From: Saccharopolyspora flava
GTDB taxonomy: Bacteria; Actinomycetota; Actinomycetes; Mycobacteriales; Pseudonocardiaceae
Assembly (NCBI RefSeq): GCF_900116135.1
Contig: NZ_FOZX01000013.1
Span: forward strand, 84,771 to 148,770
Direction of reading: 5' to 3'
DNA: 64,000 bases
The position numbers and the translations under genes were made by a program. This document shows, piece after piece, positions 17,329 to 28,326 of this stretch. The notes below the pieces were generated by a model. That model did not search any database, was not told the DNA's origin, and saw nothing but the letters and a program-made list of their open reading frames with translations. The first letter of the stretch is position 1. Every line of letters starts with the position of its first letter.

Positions 17329-18842
17329 GCGGTGGTGGCGGCGAGCATCCGGTAGGCGTCGTGCTCGCAGTCGAGCACCTCCTGGTCGCCGTGGTGCGGG
17401 CGCAGCGGCTCGCCCGCGGCGACCTGGTGCGCGTCGCGCAGCGCGAACACCGCGCGCACCAGGTCCTCCCGCGCCGCCGGATCACCGGGGGAGCGGCGCA
17501 GCTCGGCGGTGGCCCGGCGGGTGGTCTCCAGCGCCTCGCGCAGCCGCGCCCGGGCGCGCCGGTTGGTCAGCACCAGGCACACCAGCACGCCCAGCAACGC
17601 GCCGAAGAACGTCATGCCCACGCGTTCGGCGACCAGGTGCGGTCCCTCGCCCGGACTTCCCAGCGAGGCCAGGCACAGCGCCAGCGGGGTCGCGAAGGTC
17701 AGGCCCAGCCCGTAGTTGGCCATCACCACGAGCTCCGCGGCGACCTGGCAGGCGATGATCACCACCAGGATCGCGACCGGTGAGGGGTCGGCGGCGAAGA
17801 TCCCCAGCGCCAGCAGGGAACCCGCCGCGGTGCCCGCGCTGCGCTGCAGGGCGCGTTGCCAGGTGGTCGCGGTGTTGTGCGACTGCAGCACCGAGCTCAC
17901 CGACACCACCGCCCAGTAGGCGTGGTCGAGCTCGAACGTCGCGGCCAGCAGGCCGGTGACCAGCGAGGCCACCGCCATCCGCAGCGCGTTGGTGCGCAGC
18001 TCGGCGAACCGGGCGCCACCGGTGCGGACCGGGCGCGGCAGCGGATGCCGGTGCGCCGGAGCCGGCACCGCGCCGCGGCGCAGGCTCCGGCCCGCGGCGC
18101 GCAGCTCCTCGGCGCGCTCGGCGGGGTGGTGCAGCAGGTGCAGGGCGCGCGCCAGGTGCCCGCGCAACCGGATCGCGGTGCGCCCCCGCTTCGCGCGCAG
18201 CGCGGTGAGCGCCTGGTGCGCGGCGGCGTGCGCGCGGCGGCGCGACGCGTGCCCGGGCTCGTCGAGGTGGTCGGCGACGGCCAGCAGCGCCCGCGCGGTG
18301 GCCAGCCGGTGCGGGCCGGTCGGGTGCAGCAGGCCGCCGAGCATGGCCAGCAGGTACGACAGCAGCGCGGACGCGGCCGCCGCCGCGACGGCCACCGCGA
18401 GCCCCGACCACGTCTGCGGCGAGTACGCGGCCGCGCCCGCCGCGAAGACGAACATCAGCCCGGCGGGCGGGCCCAGCCGCAGCGCGTCGGCGAGGAGCTT
18501 GGACAGCGTCGCCACGCCCGCCAGGACCACCACCTTGGTGAGACCACCGGCACCAGCTGCGGAGACCGCCGCTCCGGCGGCCACGCTCGCGGTGAGCCCG
18601 ACCGCCACCACCGCCAGCAGCCACGCCCGGCGCCGGTAGGGATCGACCCGGCAGTACAGCGAGGTGAAGGCGCCCAACGCCGCGAACGGCGTCAGCTCCA
18701 GGTGCCCGGTCGTCACCAGCACCAGGATCGGCACCGCGTAGGAGACCCCGACCCGCAGCGCCGGTACCAGCACGCCGCCGAACATCGAGGTGATCCGCAG
18801 GGCGTCCCGGGTGCGCAAGGTCTGGAGCAACGAACCGTTCAC
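17316..18842 (-). CDS. FUSC-family membrane protein (aromatic acid exporter-like)
   Basis: A 508-residue protein with two blocks of membrane helices (about residues 20-160 and 295-415), each block followed by an Ala/Arg-rich soluble helical region. This matches the duplicated layout of FUSC/AaeB-type exporters. The second block begins LRTNALRMAVASLVTGLLAA and has FELDHAYWAVVSVSSVLQ, which resembles the family's HAYWA signature. Likely role: export of aromatic acids or similar compounds. The GTG at 18842 lies 7 bases after a perfect-looking TAATAT on the minus strand, so the transcript is leaderless and its promoter lies inside the marR operator region. Confidence 0.82.
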   Translation of the reverse strand: MNGSLLQTLRTRDALRITSMFGGVLVPALRVGVSYAVPILVLVTTGHLELTPFAALGAFTSLYCRVDPYRRRAWLLAVVAVGLTASVAAGAAVSAAGAGGLTKVVVLAGVATLSKLLADALRLGPPAGLMFVFAAGAAAYSPQTWSGLAVAVAAAAASALLSYLLAMLGGLLHPTGPHRLATARALLAVADHLDEPGHASRRRAHAAAHQALTALRAKRGRTAIRLRGHLARALHLLHHPAERAEELRAAGRSLRRGAVPAPAHRHPLPRPVRTGGARFAELRTNALRMAVASLVTGLLAATFELDHAYWAVVSVSSVLQSHNTATTWQRALQRSAGTAAGSLLALGIFAADPSPVAILVVIIACQVAAELVVMANYGLGLTFATPLALCLASLGSPGEGPHLVAERVGMTFFGALLGVLVCLVLTNRRARARLREALETTRRATAELRRSPGDPAAREDLVRAVFALRDAHQVAAGEPLRPHHGDQEVLDCEHDAYRMLAATTAPAR

Positions 18843-18870
18843 GAGTAAAATATTACCCGGTGTTTTACCC
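18843..18870. promoter_or_regulatory. Shared operator/promoter of FUSC and marR
   Basis: Only 44 bases separate the two start codons. They hold the near-symmetric GTAAAATATTAC (18845-18856), and GAGTAAAA (18843-18850) is mirrored by TTTTACCC (18863-18870). TAATAT (-10 of the FUSC gene, minus strand, 18850-18855) lies inside, and TAAAAT (18846-18851) could serve the marR gene. A bound MarR dimer would block both promoters. Confidence 0.6.
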
Positions 18871-18886
18871 GTGAAGGAGTGTGGCC

Positions 18887-19372
18887 TTGGACGTCGTCGG
18901 ACGGATCCGGGAGCAATGGCGCGAGCGGCACCCCGACCTCGACCTCACGCCGATCGAGGTGATCGGACGGGTGCGCAGGCTGGCGGCGCTCACCGACCAG
19001 CGGCACGACGAGGACCTCGACGAGCTCGAGCTGTCGCGGATGGAGTTCGAGGTCCTCAGCGCCCTGCGGCGCGCCGGGGGAGCCCTGCGCCCGAGCAGGC
19101 TCACCAAGGAGATGCTGTCCTCGGGCGCGGCCACCACCAAGCGCCTCGCCCGGCTCGAGCGCGACGGGCTGATCACCCGGCACCCCTCCGCGCGGGACCG
19201 GCGCGAGGTCGACGTGCGGCTCACCGAGCGCGGCCGGGAGGTCATCGACCGCGTCTTCCCCGCCCAGCTGGACCGGGAGCGGGCGCTGCTGGAACCGCTC
19301 ACCGACGACGAGCGGGCCCGGCTGGCCGAACTGCTGGCCAAGGTCCTCGGGCCGCTCGAAGGAGCGGGGTGA
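18887..19372 (+). CDS. MarR-family transcriptional regulator
   Basis: A 161-residue winged-helix protein: MEFEVLSALRRAGGALRPSR, SGAATTKRLARLERDGLITR as the recognition helix region, and the wing RHPSARDRREVDVRLTERG. The TTG at 18887 was chosen because AAGGAG (18874-18879) is 7 bases upstream; the GTG at 18881 would be only 1 base away. It is divergent from the FUSC exporter and most likely represses it until an aromatic ligand binds (inference from family). Confidence 0.87.
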   Translation: MDVVGRIREQWRERHPDLDLTPIEVIGRVRRLAALTDQRHDEDLDELELSRMEFEVLSALRRAGGALRPSRLTKEMLSSGAATTKRLARLERDGLITRHPSARDRREVDVRLTERGREVIDRVFPAQLDRERALLEPLTDDERARLAELLAKVLGPLEGAG

Positions 19373-19532
19373 ACGTCAACTCCTTCCCGGCGAGGCGGCT
19401 GCCGGATCCGGGTCGACGTGGGTTAAGGTTTTTCGGCTTTCACCGGGGGAATTCCCACGGCGCGGCGAACCCGGTGTGATCGCGCGATCACGCGGATGAT
19501 GCGCCGGTGCCGCACGGACGAGAGGACAGCGG

Positions 19533-20807
19533 GTGGCCACGGTACGGATCGGCTCCGTCCCTGCTCTGCACCTCGGCGGTCTGCCCGACCGCCTGCGCGG
19601 ATTCGTGGTCGCGAACTCGCGCGCGATCACGCTCATAGCGGTCCCGGTGGTGCTGGTCGCGCTCGGCCTGCTGCTGCTCACGCCGCGGGCGGGCCTCGAC
19701 GAGGAATCGGCCATCGACTACCAGGTCTACCGCTGGGCTGTGCACACCTGGCTGGCCGGCGGCGACATCATGAACACCGCGCCCACGGTGAGCATCGGCC
19801 GCGTCCTGCCCTGGGTGTACCCGCCGTTCGCGCTGCTGCCGCTGACGCCGTTGGCGCTGCTGCCCTTCAGTGCGGGCCTGTTCGTGCTCTACCTGCTCGA
19901 CCTGCTGGCCATCGGCGGCTCGCTCTACCTGGTCACCCGGCGCCTGTGGCCCGCCGTGGGGACGCGCGGTGCGCTGGCCGCGGCGATGGCGCTGCTGCCG
20001 CTGACGCTGTTCCTGGAACCGGTGTACTCCTCGTTCGGCCTCGGTCAGGTCAACATCCTGCTCATGGGCCTGGTGATGGCCGACTGCCTCGCCGAATCAC
20101 CGCGCTGGCCGCGCGGACTGCTCATCGGCATCGCCGCGGCCATCAAGCTCACCCCGGCGGCCTTCCTGCTGTTCCTGGTGCTGCGCAAGGACTACCGCGC
20201 GGCCGTGGTCGCCGTGGTCACCGCGGCGCTGGCCACGCTGTCCGGGTTCGCGCTGAACTACTCCGCCGCCGTGGAGTACTGGTTCGGCAAGGGGCCCGCG
20301 CACGGCGTGAGCGGGTCGGCCTTCCACACCAACCAGTCCATCATGGGCGCGCTGTCGCGCTTCGAGTTCCCGGCACCGGTGCAGAACGGGCTCTGGCTGG
20401 TCGCGGCGGTCGCCGCGACGGTGGCCGTGGCGTTCGCCATCCGGCGGGTGGAGCCCGCGCTCGCCGTGTCGTCCAACGCCCTGCTGGCGCTGCTGATCTC
20501 GCCGACGTCCTGGTCGGACCACTGGGTGTGGTGCGCTCCCGGACTGCTGGTGCTGCTGGGCTACGCCGTCCGCCGGCGCAGCGTCGGCTGGCTCGTGGCC
20601 GCCGGGTGGACCCTGGTCACGGTGCTGGCGGCGGCCTTCAACTGGATGCCCAGCGGTCCTCCGTGGGACGCCGTGGCCCACCTGTTCGGCAACCCGTACA
20701 CGCTGCTGGGGCTGCTGCTCACCGGGTTGCTGGTGCGCATCGCCCGGCGCGAGCCGATTCGCGCCGAGGTCCCGAGCGTCCCGCTGCGCGAACCCGCGGG
20801 TGTCTGA
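19533..20807 (+). CDS. Glycosyltransferase family 87 (DUF2029), polyprenol-sugar dependent
   Basis: A 424-residue integral membrane protein with about 10-12 helices. Family marks: an early acidic stretch DEESAIDYQVYRWAVHTWLAGGD (the first external loop, with the catalytic Asp pair), VYPPFALLPLTPLALLP, GQVNILLMGLVMADCL, KLTPAAFLLFLVLRKDYRA, and LLISPTSWSDHWVW near the C-terminus. GT87 enzymes such as mycobacterial mannosyltransferases move mannose or arabinose from polyprenyl phosphate to lipoglycans or glycoproteins outside the membrane. The acceptor here is not known. The GTG start has a weak AGAGG upstream. Confidence 0.85.
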   Translation: MATVRIGSVPALHLGGLPDRLRGFVVANSRAITLIAVPVVLVALGLLLLTPRAGLDEESAIDYQVYRWAVHTWLAGGDIMNTAPTVSIGRVLPWVYPPFALLPLTPLALLPFSAGLFVLYLLDLLAIGGSLYLVTRRLWPAVGTRGALAAAMALLPLTLFLEPVYSSFGLGQVNILLMGLVMADCLAESPRWPRGLLIGIAAAIKLTPAAFLLFLVLRKDYRAAVVAVVTAALATLSGFALNYSAAVEYWFGKGPAHGVSGSAFHTNQSIMGALSRFEFPAPVQNGLWLVAAVAATVAVAFAIRRVEPALAVSSNALLALLISPTSWSDHWVWCAPGLLVLLGYAVRRRSVGWLVAAGWTLVTVLAAAFNWMPSGPPWDAVAHLFGNPYTLLGLLLTGLLVRIARREPIRAEVPSVPLREPAGV

Positions 20808-21241
20808 AATCGCGTTTTCGCATTCGGGTGATTGCGCCCACGCGCACGCACGGTGTAACAACAATTACGGAAAAGTGCGGTTCTGAACCGAATCCGAATG
20901 GTGTGAGCTGCTATTCGCACCGGATTCGGTGCTGCGCAAGAAGATCGTGAACAACACCACTGATGATCGCCAGCTGTCGCCTTAGGACAGATGCGTGGTG
21001 CACAATTCCTCGGACTCCCGGCCTTGGTGACAACGGCGTCTCACTGTCTGAGAGTCGTCATGTTCCCTTAACTTCGTGTTACCTAGCGGTAGCTTTTACG
21101 CCGCTGGGTCTGTACAGTGCCTCAAACTGACCAAGAGTGCAACGGCGCATCCTTCATTGTCAGTGCCCCCAAAGGCTCCCGCGGTTCGCAGTGGGTGAGT
21201 CATGCCCTGCTGCGCACCGCAGCCTGTCGACGGGAGGTCCG
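20808..21241. promoter_or_regulatory. Upstream region of gltBD
   Basis: 434 bases without a gene. A -10-like TACAGT lies at 21113-21118, giving a leader of about 115 bases. Upstream of it, GTTAC-N6-GTAGC (21078-21093) partly matches the actinobacterial GlnR box (gTnAc-N6-GaAAc), which would suit a glutamate synthase operon. A second, weaker GTAAC (20855-20859) is followed by TACGG after 6 bases. No other structure stands out. Confidence 0.35.
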
Positions 21242-24200
21242 ATGCCCCAATCCCACCATGCAAGAAGCGTGGCGCAGCGTAGCGCCCAAGCCAGTGGTCT
21301 GTATGACCCGGCCAACGAGCACGACGCCTGCGGTGTCGCGTTCGTCGCCGACCTCCGCGGTCGGCGGAGTCACGACCTGGTTGACAAAGCACTGACGGCG
21401 TTGCGCAACCTGGAGCACCGCGGCGCCAAGGGCGCCGACCCCGAGACCGGTGACGGTGTCGGATTGCTGACCCAGATCCCGGACGCGTTCTTCCGCGCGG
21501 TCGTGCCCTTCGAGCTCCCCGAAGCCGGCACCTACGCGGCGGGTACCGTGTTCCTGCCCGCCGATGACGCCGCCGCCGAGGAAGCCGCGGCCGTCATCGA
21601 GCGGATCGTGGCCGAGGAAGGGCTGCGGCTGCTCGGCTGGCGCGAGGTCCCCATCGCCGCCGACTGCGCGGGCACCTCCGCCCGCGAGACCATGCCGCAG
21701 TTCCGGCAGCTGTTCATCGGCGCCCAGGACGGGCAGCAGGCCGAGACGGCGCTGGCGTTCGAGCGGCGGGCGTTCTGCGTGCGCAAGCGGGCCGAGCACG
21801 AGGCCGACGTGTACTTCCCGAGCCTGTCCGCCCGCACCATCGTCTACAAGGGCATGCTGACCGAGGCGCAGCTGGGCGCGTTCTACCCGGACCTGGGTGA
21901 CGAGCGCTTCGCCAGCGCGATCGGGCTGGTGCACTCGCGGTTCTCCACGAACACCTTCCCCTCGTGGCCGCTGGCCCACCCGTACCGGTTCATCGCGCAC
22001 AACGGTGAGATCAACACCGTCAAGGGCAACCGCAACTGGATGCGGACCCGCGAGAGCATGCTCGACACCGACCTCATCCCGGGTGAGCTCAAGCGCCTGT
22101 ACCCGATCGCCTCGCCGGAGGCGAGCGACTCGGCGACCTTCGACGAGGTGCTGGAACTGCTGCACCTGGGCGGTCGTTCGCTGCCGCACTCGGTGCTGAT
22201 GATGATCCCGGAGGCGTGGGAGAACCACGCCGAGATGGACCCCAAGCGCAAGGCGTTCTACGAGTTCCACAACTACCTGATGGAGCCCTGGGACGGCCCC
22301 GCGCTGGTCGCCTTCACCGACGGGACCCAGATCGGCGCCGTGCTGGACCGCAACGGCCTGCGCCCCGGCCGCTACTGGGTCACCGAAGACGGCCTGGTCG
22401 TGCTGGCCAGCGAGGTCGGCGTGCTCGAGGTCGAGCCGGACAAGGTCGTCCGCAAGGGACGGCTGCAGCCCGGCCGGATGTTCCTGGTCGACACCGACGC
22501 CGGCCGCATCATCGACGACGACGAGATCAAGGGCGAGCTCGCCGACGAGTTCCCGTACCAGGAGTGGCTGGACGCCGGCGTCGTGCGCCTGGGCGACCTG
22601 CCCGAGCGCGAGCGCGAGCTGCCCTCGCACGACTCGCTGGTGCACCGCCAGCAGGTCTTCGGCTACACCCAGGAAGAGCTCGGCGTCCTGCTGCAGCCGA
22701 TGGCCACCACCGGCGCCGAGCCGATCGGCTCGATGGGCAACGACACCGGCTTCGCCGCGCTCTCGGAACGCCCGCGTCAGCTGTTCGACTACTTCACGCA
22801 GCTGTTCGCGCAGGTCACCAACCCGCCGCTGGACGCGATCCGGGAAGAGCTGGTGACCTCCCTGGGCACCCACGTCGGGCCCGAGCACAACCTGCTCGAC
22901 CACGCCCCGGAGGCCTGCCACCAGCTGGTGCTGCCGTTCCCGGTGCTCGACAACGCCCAGCTCGCCAAGATCGTGCACATCAACGACGACGGCGACCGGC
23001 CGGACCTCAAGCCCGCCGTCATCGACGCCACCTACCGGGTCTCCGGTGGGGGAGAGGCGCTGCGCGCGCGGCTCGACGAGATCTGCGAGGAGGTCTCCCG
23101 GGCGGTCGCCGACGGCGCCCACATCCTGGTGCTCTCCGACCGCAAGGCCGACGCGACGCGGGCACCGATCCCGTCGCTGCTGGCCACCGGAGCCGTTCAC
23201 CACCACCTGGTGCGCGAGAAGGAGCGCACCCAGGTGGGGTTGATCGTCGAAGCCGGCGACGTTCGCGAAGTGCACCATGTCGCTCTCCTCATCGGTTACG
23301 GCGCCGCCGCCGTTAACCCCTACGTGGCGATGGCTACGGTCGAAGATCTCGTCAACACCGGCGTGATCACCGGGACCACCGCCGAGCAGGCGACCTCGAA
23401 CCTGATCAAGGCGCTGGGCAAGGGCGTCCGCAAGACCATGTCCAAGATGGGCGTGTCCACTGTGGCCTCCTACACCGGTGCGCAGATCTTCGAGGCCATC
23501 GGCCTCGGCGAGGACGTGGTGCAGCGCTGCTTCACCGGCACCACCTCCCGGCTGGGCGGCGTCGGGTTCGACGTGCTCGCCCAGGAGGTCGCCGAGCGGC
23601 ACCGCCACGCCTACCCGGTCGACGGCGTGCAGGCGCCGCACCGCTCGCTGGCCGTCGGCGGCGAGTACCAGTGGCGCCGTGAGGGCGAACCGCACCTGTT
23701 CAACCCGAAGACGGTGTTCAAGCTCCAGCACTCCACGCGCTCCGGGCGCTACGAGGTGTTCAAGGAGTACACCCAGGCCGTCGACGACCAGTCGCGCGAC
23801 CTGATGACGCTGCGCGGCCTGTTCAAGTTCCGCGACGGCGTCCGCAAGCCGGTCCCGATCGACGAGGTCGAGCCCGTCTCGTCCATCGTCAAGCGCTTCG
23901 CCACCGGCGCCATCTCCTACGGGTCGATCTCGCAGGAGATGCACGAGACGCTGGCGATCGCCATGAACCGGCTGGGCGGCAAGTCCAACACCGGTGAGGG
24001 CGGCGAGGACGCCGACCGGTTCACCCCGGACGACAACGGCGACTCGCGGCGCTCGGCCATCAAGCAGGTCGCCTCCGGACGTTTCGGCGTGACCAGCGAA
24101 TACCTGGTCAACGCCGACGACATCCAGATCAAGATGGCGCAGGGCGCCAAGCCCGGCGAGGGCGGCCAGCTGCCCGGCGGCAAGGTCTACCCGTGGGTGG

Positions 24201-25804
24201 CCAAGACCCGGCACTCCACGCCGGGCGTCGGCCTGATCTCGCCGCCGCCGCACCACGACATCTACTCGATCGAGGACCTGGCGCAGCTGATCCACGACCT
24301 GAAGAACGCCAACCCCCGGGCGCGCATTCACGTCAAGCTCGTCTCCGAGGTCGGTGTCGGCACGGTCGCGGCCGGTGTGTCCAAGGCGCACGCCGACGTC
24401 GTGCTCATCTCCGGGCACGACGGCGGCACCGGCGCCTCGCCGCTGTCGTCGATCAAGCACGCCGGTGGTCCCTGGGAGCTGGGCCTGGCCGAGACGCAGC
24501 AGACGCTGCTGGCCAACGACCTGCGCGACCGGATCGTCGTGCAGACCGACGGTCAGCTCAAGACCGGTCGCGACGTCGTGATCGCGGCCCTGCTGGGCGC
24601 CGAGGAGTACGGCTTCGCCACCGCTCCGCTGGTCGTCTCCGGCTGCATCATGATGCGGGTCTGCCACCTCGACACCTGCCCGGTGGGCGTGGCCACGCAG
24701 AACCCGAAGCTGCGGGAGAAGTTCTCCGGCAAGGCCGAGTACGTGGTGAACTTCTTCGAGTTCATCGCCCAGGAAGTGCGGGAGTACCTGGCGGAGCTGG
24801 GCTTCCGGTCCCTGGAGGAGGCCATCGGGCACGCCGACCTGCTCGACACCTCCGACGCCGTCCGGCACTGGAAGACCCAGGGCCTGGACCTCGGGCCGAT
24901 CACCCACGTGCCGGAGCTGCCGCAGGGCGCGGCGCTGCACCAGACCACCGAGCAGGACCACGGTCTGGAGAAGGCGCTGGACAACACCCTCATCCAGCTC
25001 TCCGAGGGTGCGCTTAAGGAAGGCACCCCGGTGCGGCTGGACCTGCCGGTGCGCAACGTCAACCGGACCGTGGGCACCATGCTCGGCTCCGAGCTGACCC
25101 GGCGCTGGGGCGGCGAAGGCCTGCCGGACGACACCATCGACGTGACCTTCACCGGTTCGGCCGGGCAGTCCTTCGGTGCGTTCGTCCCGCGGGGCATCAC
25201 CCTGCGACTGCTGGGCGACGGCAACGACTACGTCGGCAAGGGCCTCTCCGGCGGGCGCATCGTGGTGCGGCCCGACCCGAAGGCGCCGTTCGTGGCCGAG
25301 CAGAACATCATCGCGGGCAACGTGCTGCTCTACGGCGCGACCGGCGGTGAGCTGTTCGTGCGCGGCATCGTCGGCGAGCGGTTCTGCGTGCGCAACTCCG
25401 GTGCGATCGCCGTCGTCGAAGGCGTCGGCGACCACGGTTGCGAGTACATGACCGGCGGACGCGCGGTGATCCTGGGCAAGACCGGGCGCAACTTCGCGGC
25501 CGGCATGTCCGGCGGCGTCGCGTACCTGCTGGACATCGACCCGCAGCGGATCAACCCCGAGATGGTCGACCTGGACACGCTGGACGACGAGGACCGCGAG
25601 TTCCTGCACGACCGGGTGCGCAGGCACTTCGAGCAGACCGAGTCGGCGGTGGCCCGCGAGCTGCTGGCCGACTGGGACACCGCGGTCGAGCGGTTCGGCA
25701 AGGTCATGCCGCGCGACTTCAAGCGCGTGCTGGAGGCGCGCAGCGCCGCCGAGCGCGAGGGCCGCGACGTCAACGAGGCGATCATGGAGGCGGCTCATGG
25801 CTGA
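21242..25804 (+). CDS. gltB: Glutamate synthase, large subunit
   Basis: A 1520-residue protein of normal length. Residues 1-29 are a propeptide: Cys30 in [10 protein letters not shown] becomes the N-terminal nucleophile of the glutaminase domain (about 30-430, with [17 protein letters not shown] and HNGEINTV). Next come the central domain (about 480-780), the FMN-binding synthase domain (about 830-1200, [32 protein letters not shown]), the 3Fe-4S cysteines in [15 protein letters not shown] (about residue 1134), and the C-terminal GXGXG beta-helix. It transfers the amide N of glutamine to 2-oxoglutarate. The ATG at 21242 with GGGAGG upstream was preferred over upstream frames. It overlaps gltD by 8 bases. 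Confidence 0.97.
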   Translation: MPQSHHARSVAQRSAQASGLYDPANEHDACGVAFVADLRGRRSHDLVDKALTALRNLEHRGAKGADPETGDGVGLLTQIPDAFFRAVVPFELPEAGTYAAGTVFLPADDAAAEEAAAVIERIVAEEGLRLLGWREVPIAADCAGTSARETMPQFRQLFIGAQDGQQAETALAFERRAFCVRKRAEHEADVYFPSLSARTIVYKGMLTEAQLGAFYPDLGDERFASAIGLVHSRFSTNTFPSWPLAHPYRFIAHNGEINTVKGNRNWMRTRESMLDTDLIPGELKRLYPIASPEASDSATFDEVLELLHLGGRSLPHSVLMMIPEAWENHAEMDPKRKAFYEFHNYLMEPWDGPALVAFTDGTQIGAVLDRNGLRPGRYWVTEDGLVVLASEVGVLEVEPDKVVRKGRLQPGRMFLVDTDAGRIIDDDEIKGELADEFPYQEWLDAGVVRLGDLPERERELPSHDSLVHRQQVFGYTQEELGVLLQPMATTGAEPIGSMGNDTGFAALSERPRQLFDYFTQLFAQVTNPPLDAIREELVTSLGTHVGPEHNLLDHAPEACHQLVLPFPVLDNAQLAKIVHINDDGDRPDLKPAVIDATYRVSGGGEALRARLDEICEEVSRAVADGAHILVLSDRKADATRAPIPSLLATGAVHHHLVREKERTQVGLIVEAGDVREVHHVALLIGYGAAAVNPYVAMATVEDLVNTGVITGTTAEQATSNLIKALGKGVRKTMSKMGVSTVASYTGAQIFEAIGLGEDVVQRCFTGTTSRLGGVGFDVLAQEVAERHRHAYPVDGVQAPHRSLAVGGEYQWRREGEPHLFNPKTVFKLQHSTRSGRYEVFKEYTQAVDDQSRDLMTLRGLFKFRDGVRKPVPIDEVEPVSSIVKRFATGAISYGSISQEMHETLAIAMNRLGGKSNTGEGGEDADRFTPDDNGDSRRSAIKQVASGRFGVTSEYLVNADDIQIKMAQGAKPGEGGQLPGGKVYPWVAKTRHSTPGVGLISPPPHHDIYSIEDLAQLIHDLKNANPRARIHVKLVSEVGVGTVAAGVSKAHADVVLISGHDGGTGASPLSSIKHAGGPWELGLAETQQTLLANDLRDRIVVQTDGQLKTGRDVVIAALLGAEEYGFATAPLVVSGCIMMRVCHLDTCPVGVATQNPKLREKFSGKAEYVVNFFEFIAQEVREYLAELGFRSLEEAIGHADLLDTSDAVRHWKTQGLDLGPITHVPELPQGAALHQTTEQDHGLEKALDNTLIQLSEGALKEGTPVRLDLPVRNVNRTVGTMLGSELTRRWGGEGLPDDTIDVTFTGSAGQSFGAFVPRGITLRLLGDGNDYVGKGLSGGRIVVRPDPKAPFVAEQNIIAGNVLLYGATGGELFVRGIVGERFCVRNSGAIAVVEGVGDHGCEYMTGGRAVILGKTGRNFAAGMSGGVAYLLDIDPQRINPEMVDLDTLDDEDREFLHDRVRRHFEQTESAVARELLADWDTAVERFGKVMPRDFKRVLEARSAAEREGRDVNEAIMEAAHG

Positions 25805-27248
25805 CCCCAAGGGATTCATGACGACGCCGCGGGAGACCCCGCAGCGTCGCCCGGTGGACGTGCGCATCAAGGACTGGCGCGAGGTCTACCTGGAGTTCGA
25901 GCAGCCGCGGCTGACCAAGCAGGCCGGTCGCTGCATGGATTGCGGCATCCCGTTCTGCCACCAGGGCTGCCCGCTGGGCAACCTCATTCCCGAGTGGAAC
26001 GACCTGGTGTGGCGGGACGACTGGGAATCCGCGATCGAGCGGCTGCACGCCACCAACAACTTCCCGGAGTTCACCGGGACGTTGTGCCCCGCTCCGTGCG
26101 AGGCGGCGTGCGTCGTCGGCATCAACAGCGACCCGGTGAGCATCAAGCAGGTCGAGATCTCGATCATCGACAAGGCTTGGGAGTCCGGCTACGTCAAGCC
26201 GCAGCTGCCGCCGAAGCGCACCGGCAAGAAGGTCGCGGTCATCGGCTCCGGTCCGGCCGGGCTCGCCGCCGCGCAGCAGCTGACCCGCGTGGGCCACAGC
26301 GTCGTGGTCTACGAGCGGGCGGACCGCATCGGCGGACTGCTGCGCTACGGCATCCCCGAGTTCAAGATGGAGAAGAGCCGCCTGGACCGGCGCCTCGGCC
26401 AGATGCGCGCCGAGGGCACCGAGTTCCGCACCGGGGTGAACGTCGGCGTGGACGTCACCGTGGAGCAGCTGCGCGCCGACTACGACGCGGTCGTGCTCGC
26501 CGGTGGGGCCACCCAGGCCCGCGACCTGCCCGCCCCGGGCCGGGAGCTCGACGGCGTGCACCAGGCCATGGAGTACCTGCCGCTGGCGAACAAGGTGCAG
26601 GAGGGCGACTTCGAGCGCTCGCCGATCCACGCCGAGGGCAAGCACGTCGTGGTCATCGGCGGCGGTGACACCGGTGCCGACTGCGTGGGCACCGCCCACC
26701 GCCAGGGCGCCGCGTCGGTGACGCAGCTGGAGATCATGCCGCAGCCGCCGACGGAGCGCTCCGCGGCGCACCCGTGGCCGACCTACCCGATGCTCTACCG
26801 CGTCACCTCGGCGCACGAGGAGGGCGGCGAGCGGCTGTACTCGGTCAACACCCAGGAGTTCGTGGGTGACGAGCAGGGCCGGTTGCAGTCGCTGCGGCTG
26901 GTCGAGGTCGAGCGCACCGACAACGGCTTCGAGCCGGTGGCCGGCACCGAGCGCGAGATCCCGGCGCAGCTGGTGCTGCTGGCGATGGGGTTCGTCGGCC
27001 CCGAGAAGCCGGGGCTGATCGAGGACCTGGGCGTGGAGCTCGACGCGCGCGGCAACGTCGCCCGCGACGAGAACTTCATGTCCAGCGTGGACGGTGTGTT
27101 CAGCGCCGGTGACATGGGACGCGGTCAGTCGCTGATCGTGTGGGCCATCTCCGAGGGCCGCTCCGCGGCCGCGGGCGTGGACCGCTACCTCACCGGACGG
27201 GACGTGCTGCCGGCTCCGATCGAGCCGACCGACCGCCCGATGGTCTGA
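25797..27248 (+). CDS. gltD: Glutamate synthase, small subunit (NADPH)
   Basis: A 483-residue FAD/NAD(P)H subunit. N-terminal 4Fe-4S cysteines lie in [17 protein letters not shown] and [10 protein letters not shown]. The FAD-binding loop is [17 protein letters not shown], and the NADPH-binding loop is [20 protein letters not shown]. The C-terminal [20 protein letters not shown] closes the FAD site. It feeds electrons from NADPH through Fe-S clusters to the FMN of GltB. The start is inside the gltB end (8-base overlap), so the subunits are translationally coupled. Confidence 0.97.
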   Translation: MADPKGFMTTPRETPQRRPVDVRIKDWREVYLEFEQPRLTKQAGRCMDCGIPFCHQGCPLGNLIPEWNDLVWRDDWESAIERLHATNNFPEFTGTLCPAPCEAACVVGINSDPVSIKQVEISIIDKAWESGYVKPQLPPKRTGKKVAVIGSGPAGLAAAQQLTRVGHSVVVYERADRIGGLLRYGIPEFKMEKSRLDRRLGQMRAEGTEFRTGVNVGVDVTVEQLRADYDAVVLAGGATQARDLPAPGRELDGVHQAMEYLPLANKVQEGDFERSPIHAEGKHVVVIGGGDTGADCVGTAHRQGAASVTQLEIMPQPPTERSAAHPWPTYPMLYRVTSAHEEGGERLYSVNTQEFVGDEQGRLQSLRLVEVERTDNGFEPVAGTEREIPAQLVLLAMGFVGPEKPGLIEDLGVELDARGNVARDENFMSSVDGVFSAGDMGRGQSLIVWAISEGRSAAAGVDRYLTGRDVLPAPIEPTDRPMV

Positions 27249-27262
27249 GCGGAAGTTCCCGG

Positions 27263-27295
27263 CGGTGCCCCGGTCCTCTTCGGACCGGGGCACCG
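27263..27295. terminator. Strong terminator of gltBD (bidirectional)
   Basis: CGGTGCCCCGGTCC (27263-27276) and GGACCGGGGCACCG (27282-27295) form a perfect 14-base stem with a 5-base loop, followed by CTGTTT. It also serves the converging GH43 gene that ends at 27307. Confidence 0.9.
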
Positions 27296-27306
27296 CTGTT
27301 TCGCGC

Positions 27307-28326
27307 TCAATCCGGCACCGGGGAACCGAAATCCGGTGTGCCGTCGTGCTTCCAGCCGAAGGACTGCAACCGGGCGTGCCGGTTGGGATCGCCGACCTCG
27401 GCGTCGTACGGGCGCGCGTGGTAGACGAGCACGTCGGTGCCGTCCTCGGCGACCGTGAAGCTGTTGTGGCCCGGGCCGTACTGGCCGTGGGCGACGGAGG
27501 TGCGGAACACCGGCTCCGGTTCCTTCCGCCACGAGTCCCGGTCCAGCAGGTCCGCGTCGGCCGGGGCCGTGAGCATCCCCAGGCAGTAGTTGCTGTCGGT
27601 GGCGCTGGCGGAGAAGGTCAGCAGCACCTTGTCCTTGCGCACCAGCGCGGCCGGGCCCTCGTTGACCCGGAAACCGCGCGTCTCCCAGTCCCGGGTGGGG
27701 ATCGACAGCCGCACCGGCGGCCCGCCGAGCGTCCACGGGTCCGACAGCGGCGCGAGGTAGAGGTTCGAGTTGGTCTCGATGCCCGGCTCGCGCTGCGCCC
27801 ACGACAGGTAGCGGACGCCCCGGTGGGCGAACGTCGTCGCGTCCAGGGCGAAGGTGTCCCACGGCGTGCGGATCGGCCCGCGCTCCACCCACGTGCCGCT
27901 CAGCGGGTCGGCCGCGGTGTTCTCCAGCACGTGCATCCGGATGCTCTGGATGTCCTCGGAACTCCCCGCGGCGAAGTAGACGTACCAGCGCCCGTCGACG
28001 TGGTGCAGTTCCGGGGCCCAGACGTGCCTGCTCATCTCGCCGCTGTCGTGCCTGCGCCAGAGCACGTGCTCCTCGGCGGTGCGCAGGCCGCGCAACGTCG
28101 CGGAACGGCGCAGCACGACGCTGTCGTAGGTCGGCACGGTCGCGGTGAAGTAGTAGGTGCCGTCGGTGTGCCGGTGGACGTGCGGGTCGGCGCGTTGCCG
28201 GGCCAGCGGGTTGTCGAAGCGCACGGGCGATCCCCAGGCGGCGGAGGTGGCGGTCGCGGTCAGGGCGCCGGTGGCCAGCGCCCCGCGCAGCAGTGTCCTG
28301 CGAGCGATTGCTGATCGGTGTCGCAC
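27307..28326 (-). CDS. Secreted glycoside hydrolase family 43-like protein
   Basis: A 339-residue protein with a twin-arginine type signal (RSAIARRTLLRGALATGALT, cleavage near AWG-SPV) and a five-bladed propeller of the GH43 type: NPLARQRADPHVHRHTDGTY with the first catalytic Asp, HVWAPELHHVDGRWYVYFAA, TFALDATTFAHRG with the second Asp, NEGPAAL with the Glu, and GHNSFTVAEDGTD. Family members remove arabinose or xylose from plant polymers. The GTG at 28326 is used. It is divergent from the stand-alone methyltransferase and not obviously linked to it. Confidence 0.85.
   Translation of the reverse strand: MRHRSAIARRTLLRGALATGALTATATSAAWGSPVRFDNPLARQRADPHVHRHTDGTYYFTATVPTYDSVVLRRSATLRGLRTAEEHVLWRRHDSGEMSRHVWAPELHHVDGRWYVYFAAGSSEDIQSIRMHVLENTAADPLSGTWVERGPIRTPWDTFALDATTFAHRGVRYLSWAQREPGIETNSNLYLAPLSDPWTLGGPPVRLSIPTRDWETRGFRVNEGPAALVRKDKVLLTFSASATDSNYCLGMLTAPADADLLDRDSWRKEPEPVFRTSVAHGQYGPGHNSFTVAEDGTDVLVYHARPYDAEVGDPNRHARLQSFGWKHDGTPDFGSPVPD

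Noticed and set aside
18881..18886. GTG at 18881 as start of the second marR gene
   Set aside because: AAGGAG ends only 1 base before it; the TTG at 18887 has normal spacing.
21200..25870. Open frame of 1556 codons on the minus strand opposite gltB
   Set aside because: Its translation is low-complexity (Arg/Gly/Val/His-rich) and gltB on the plus strand is fully conserved. Long antisense frames are normal in GC-rich DNA.
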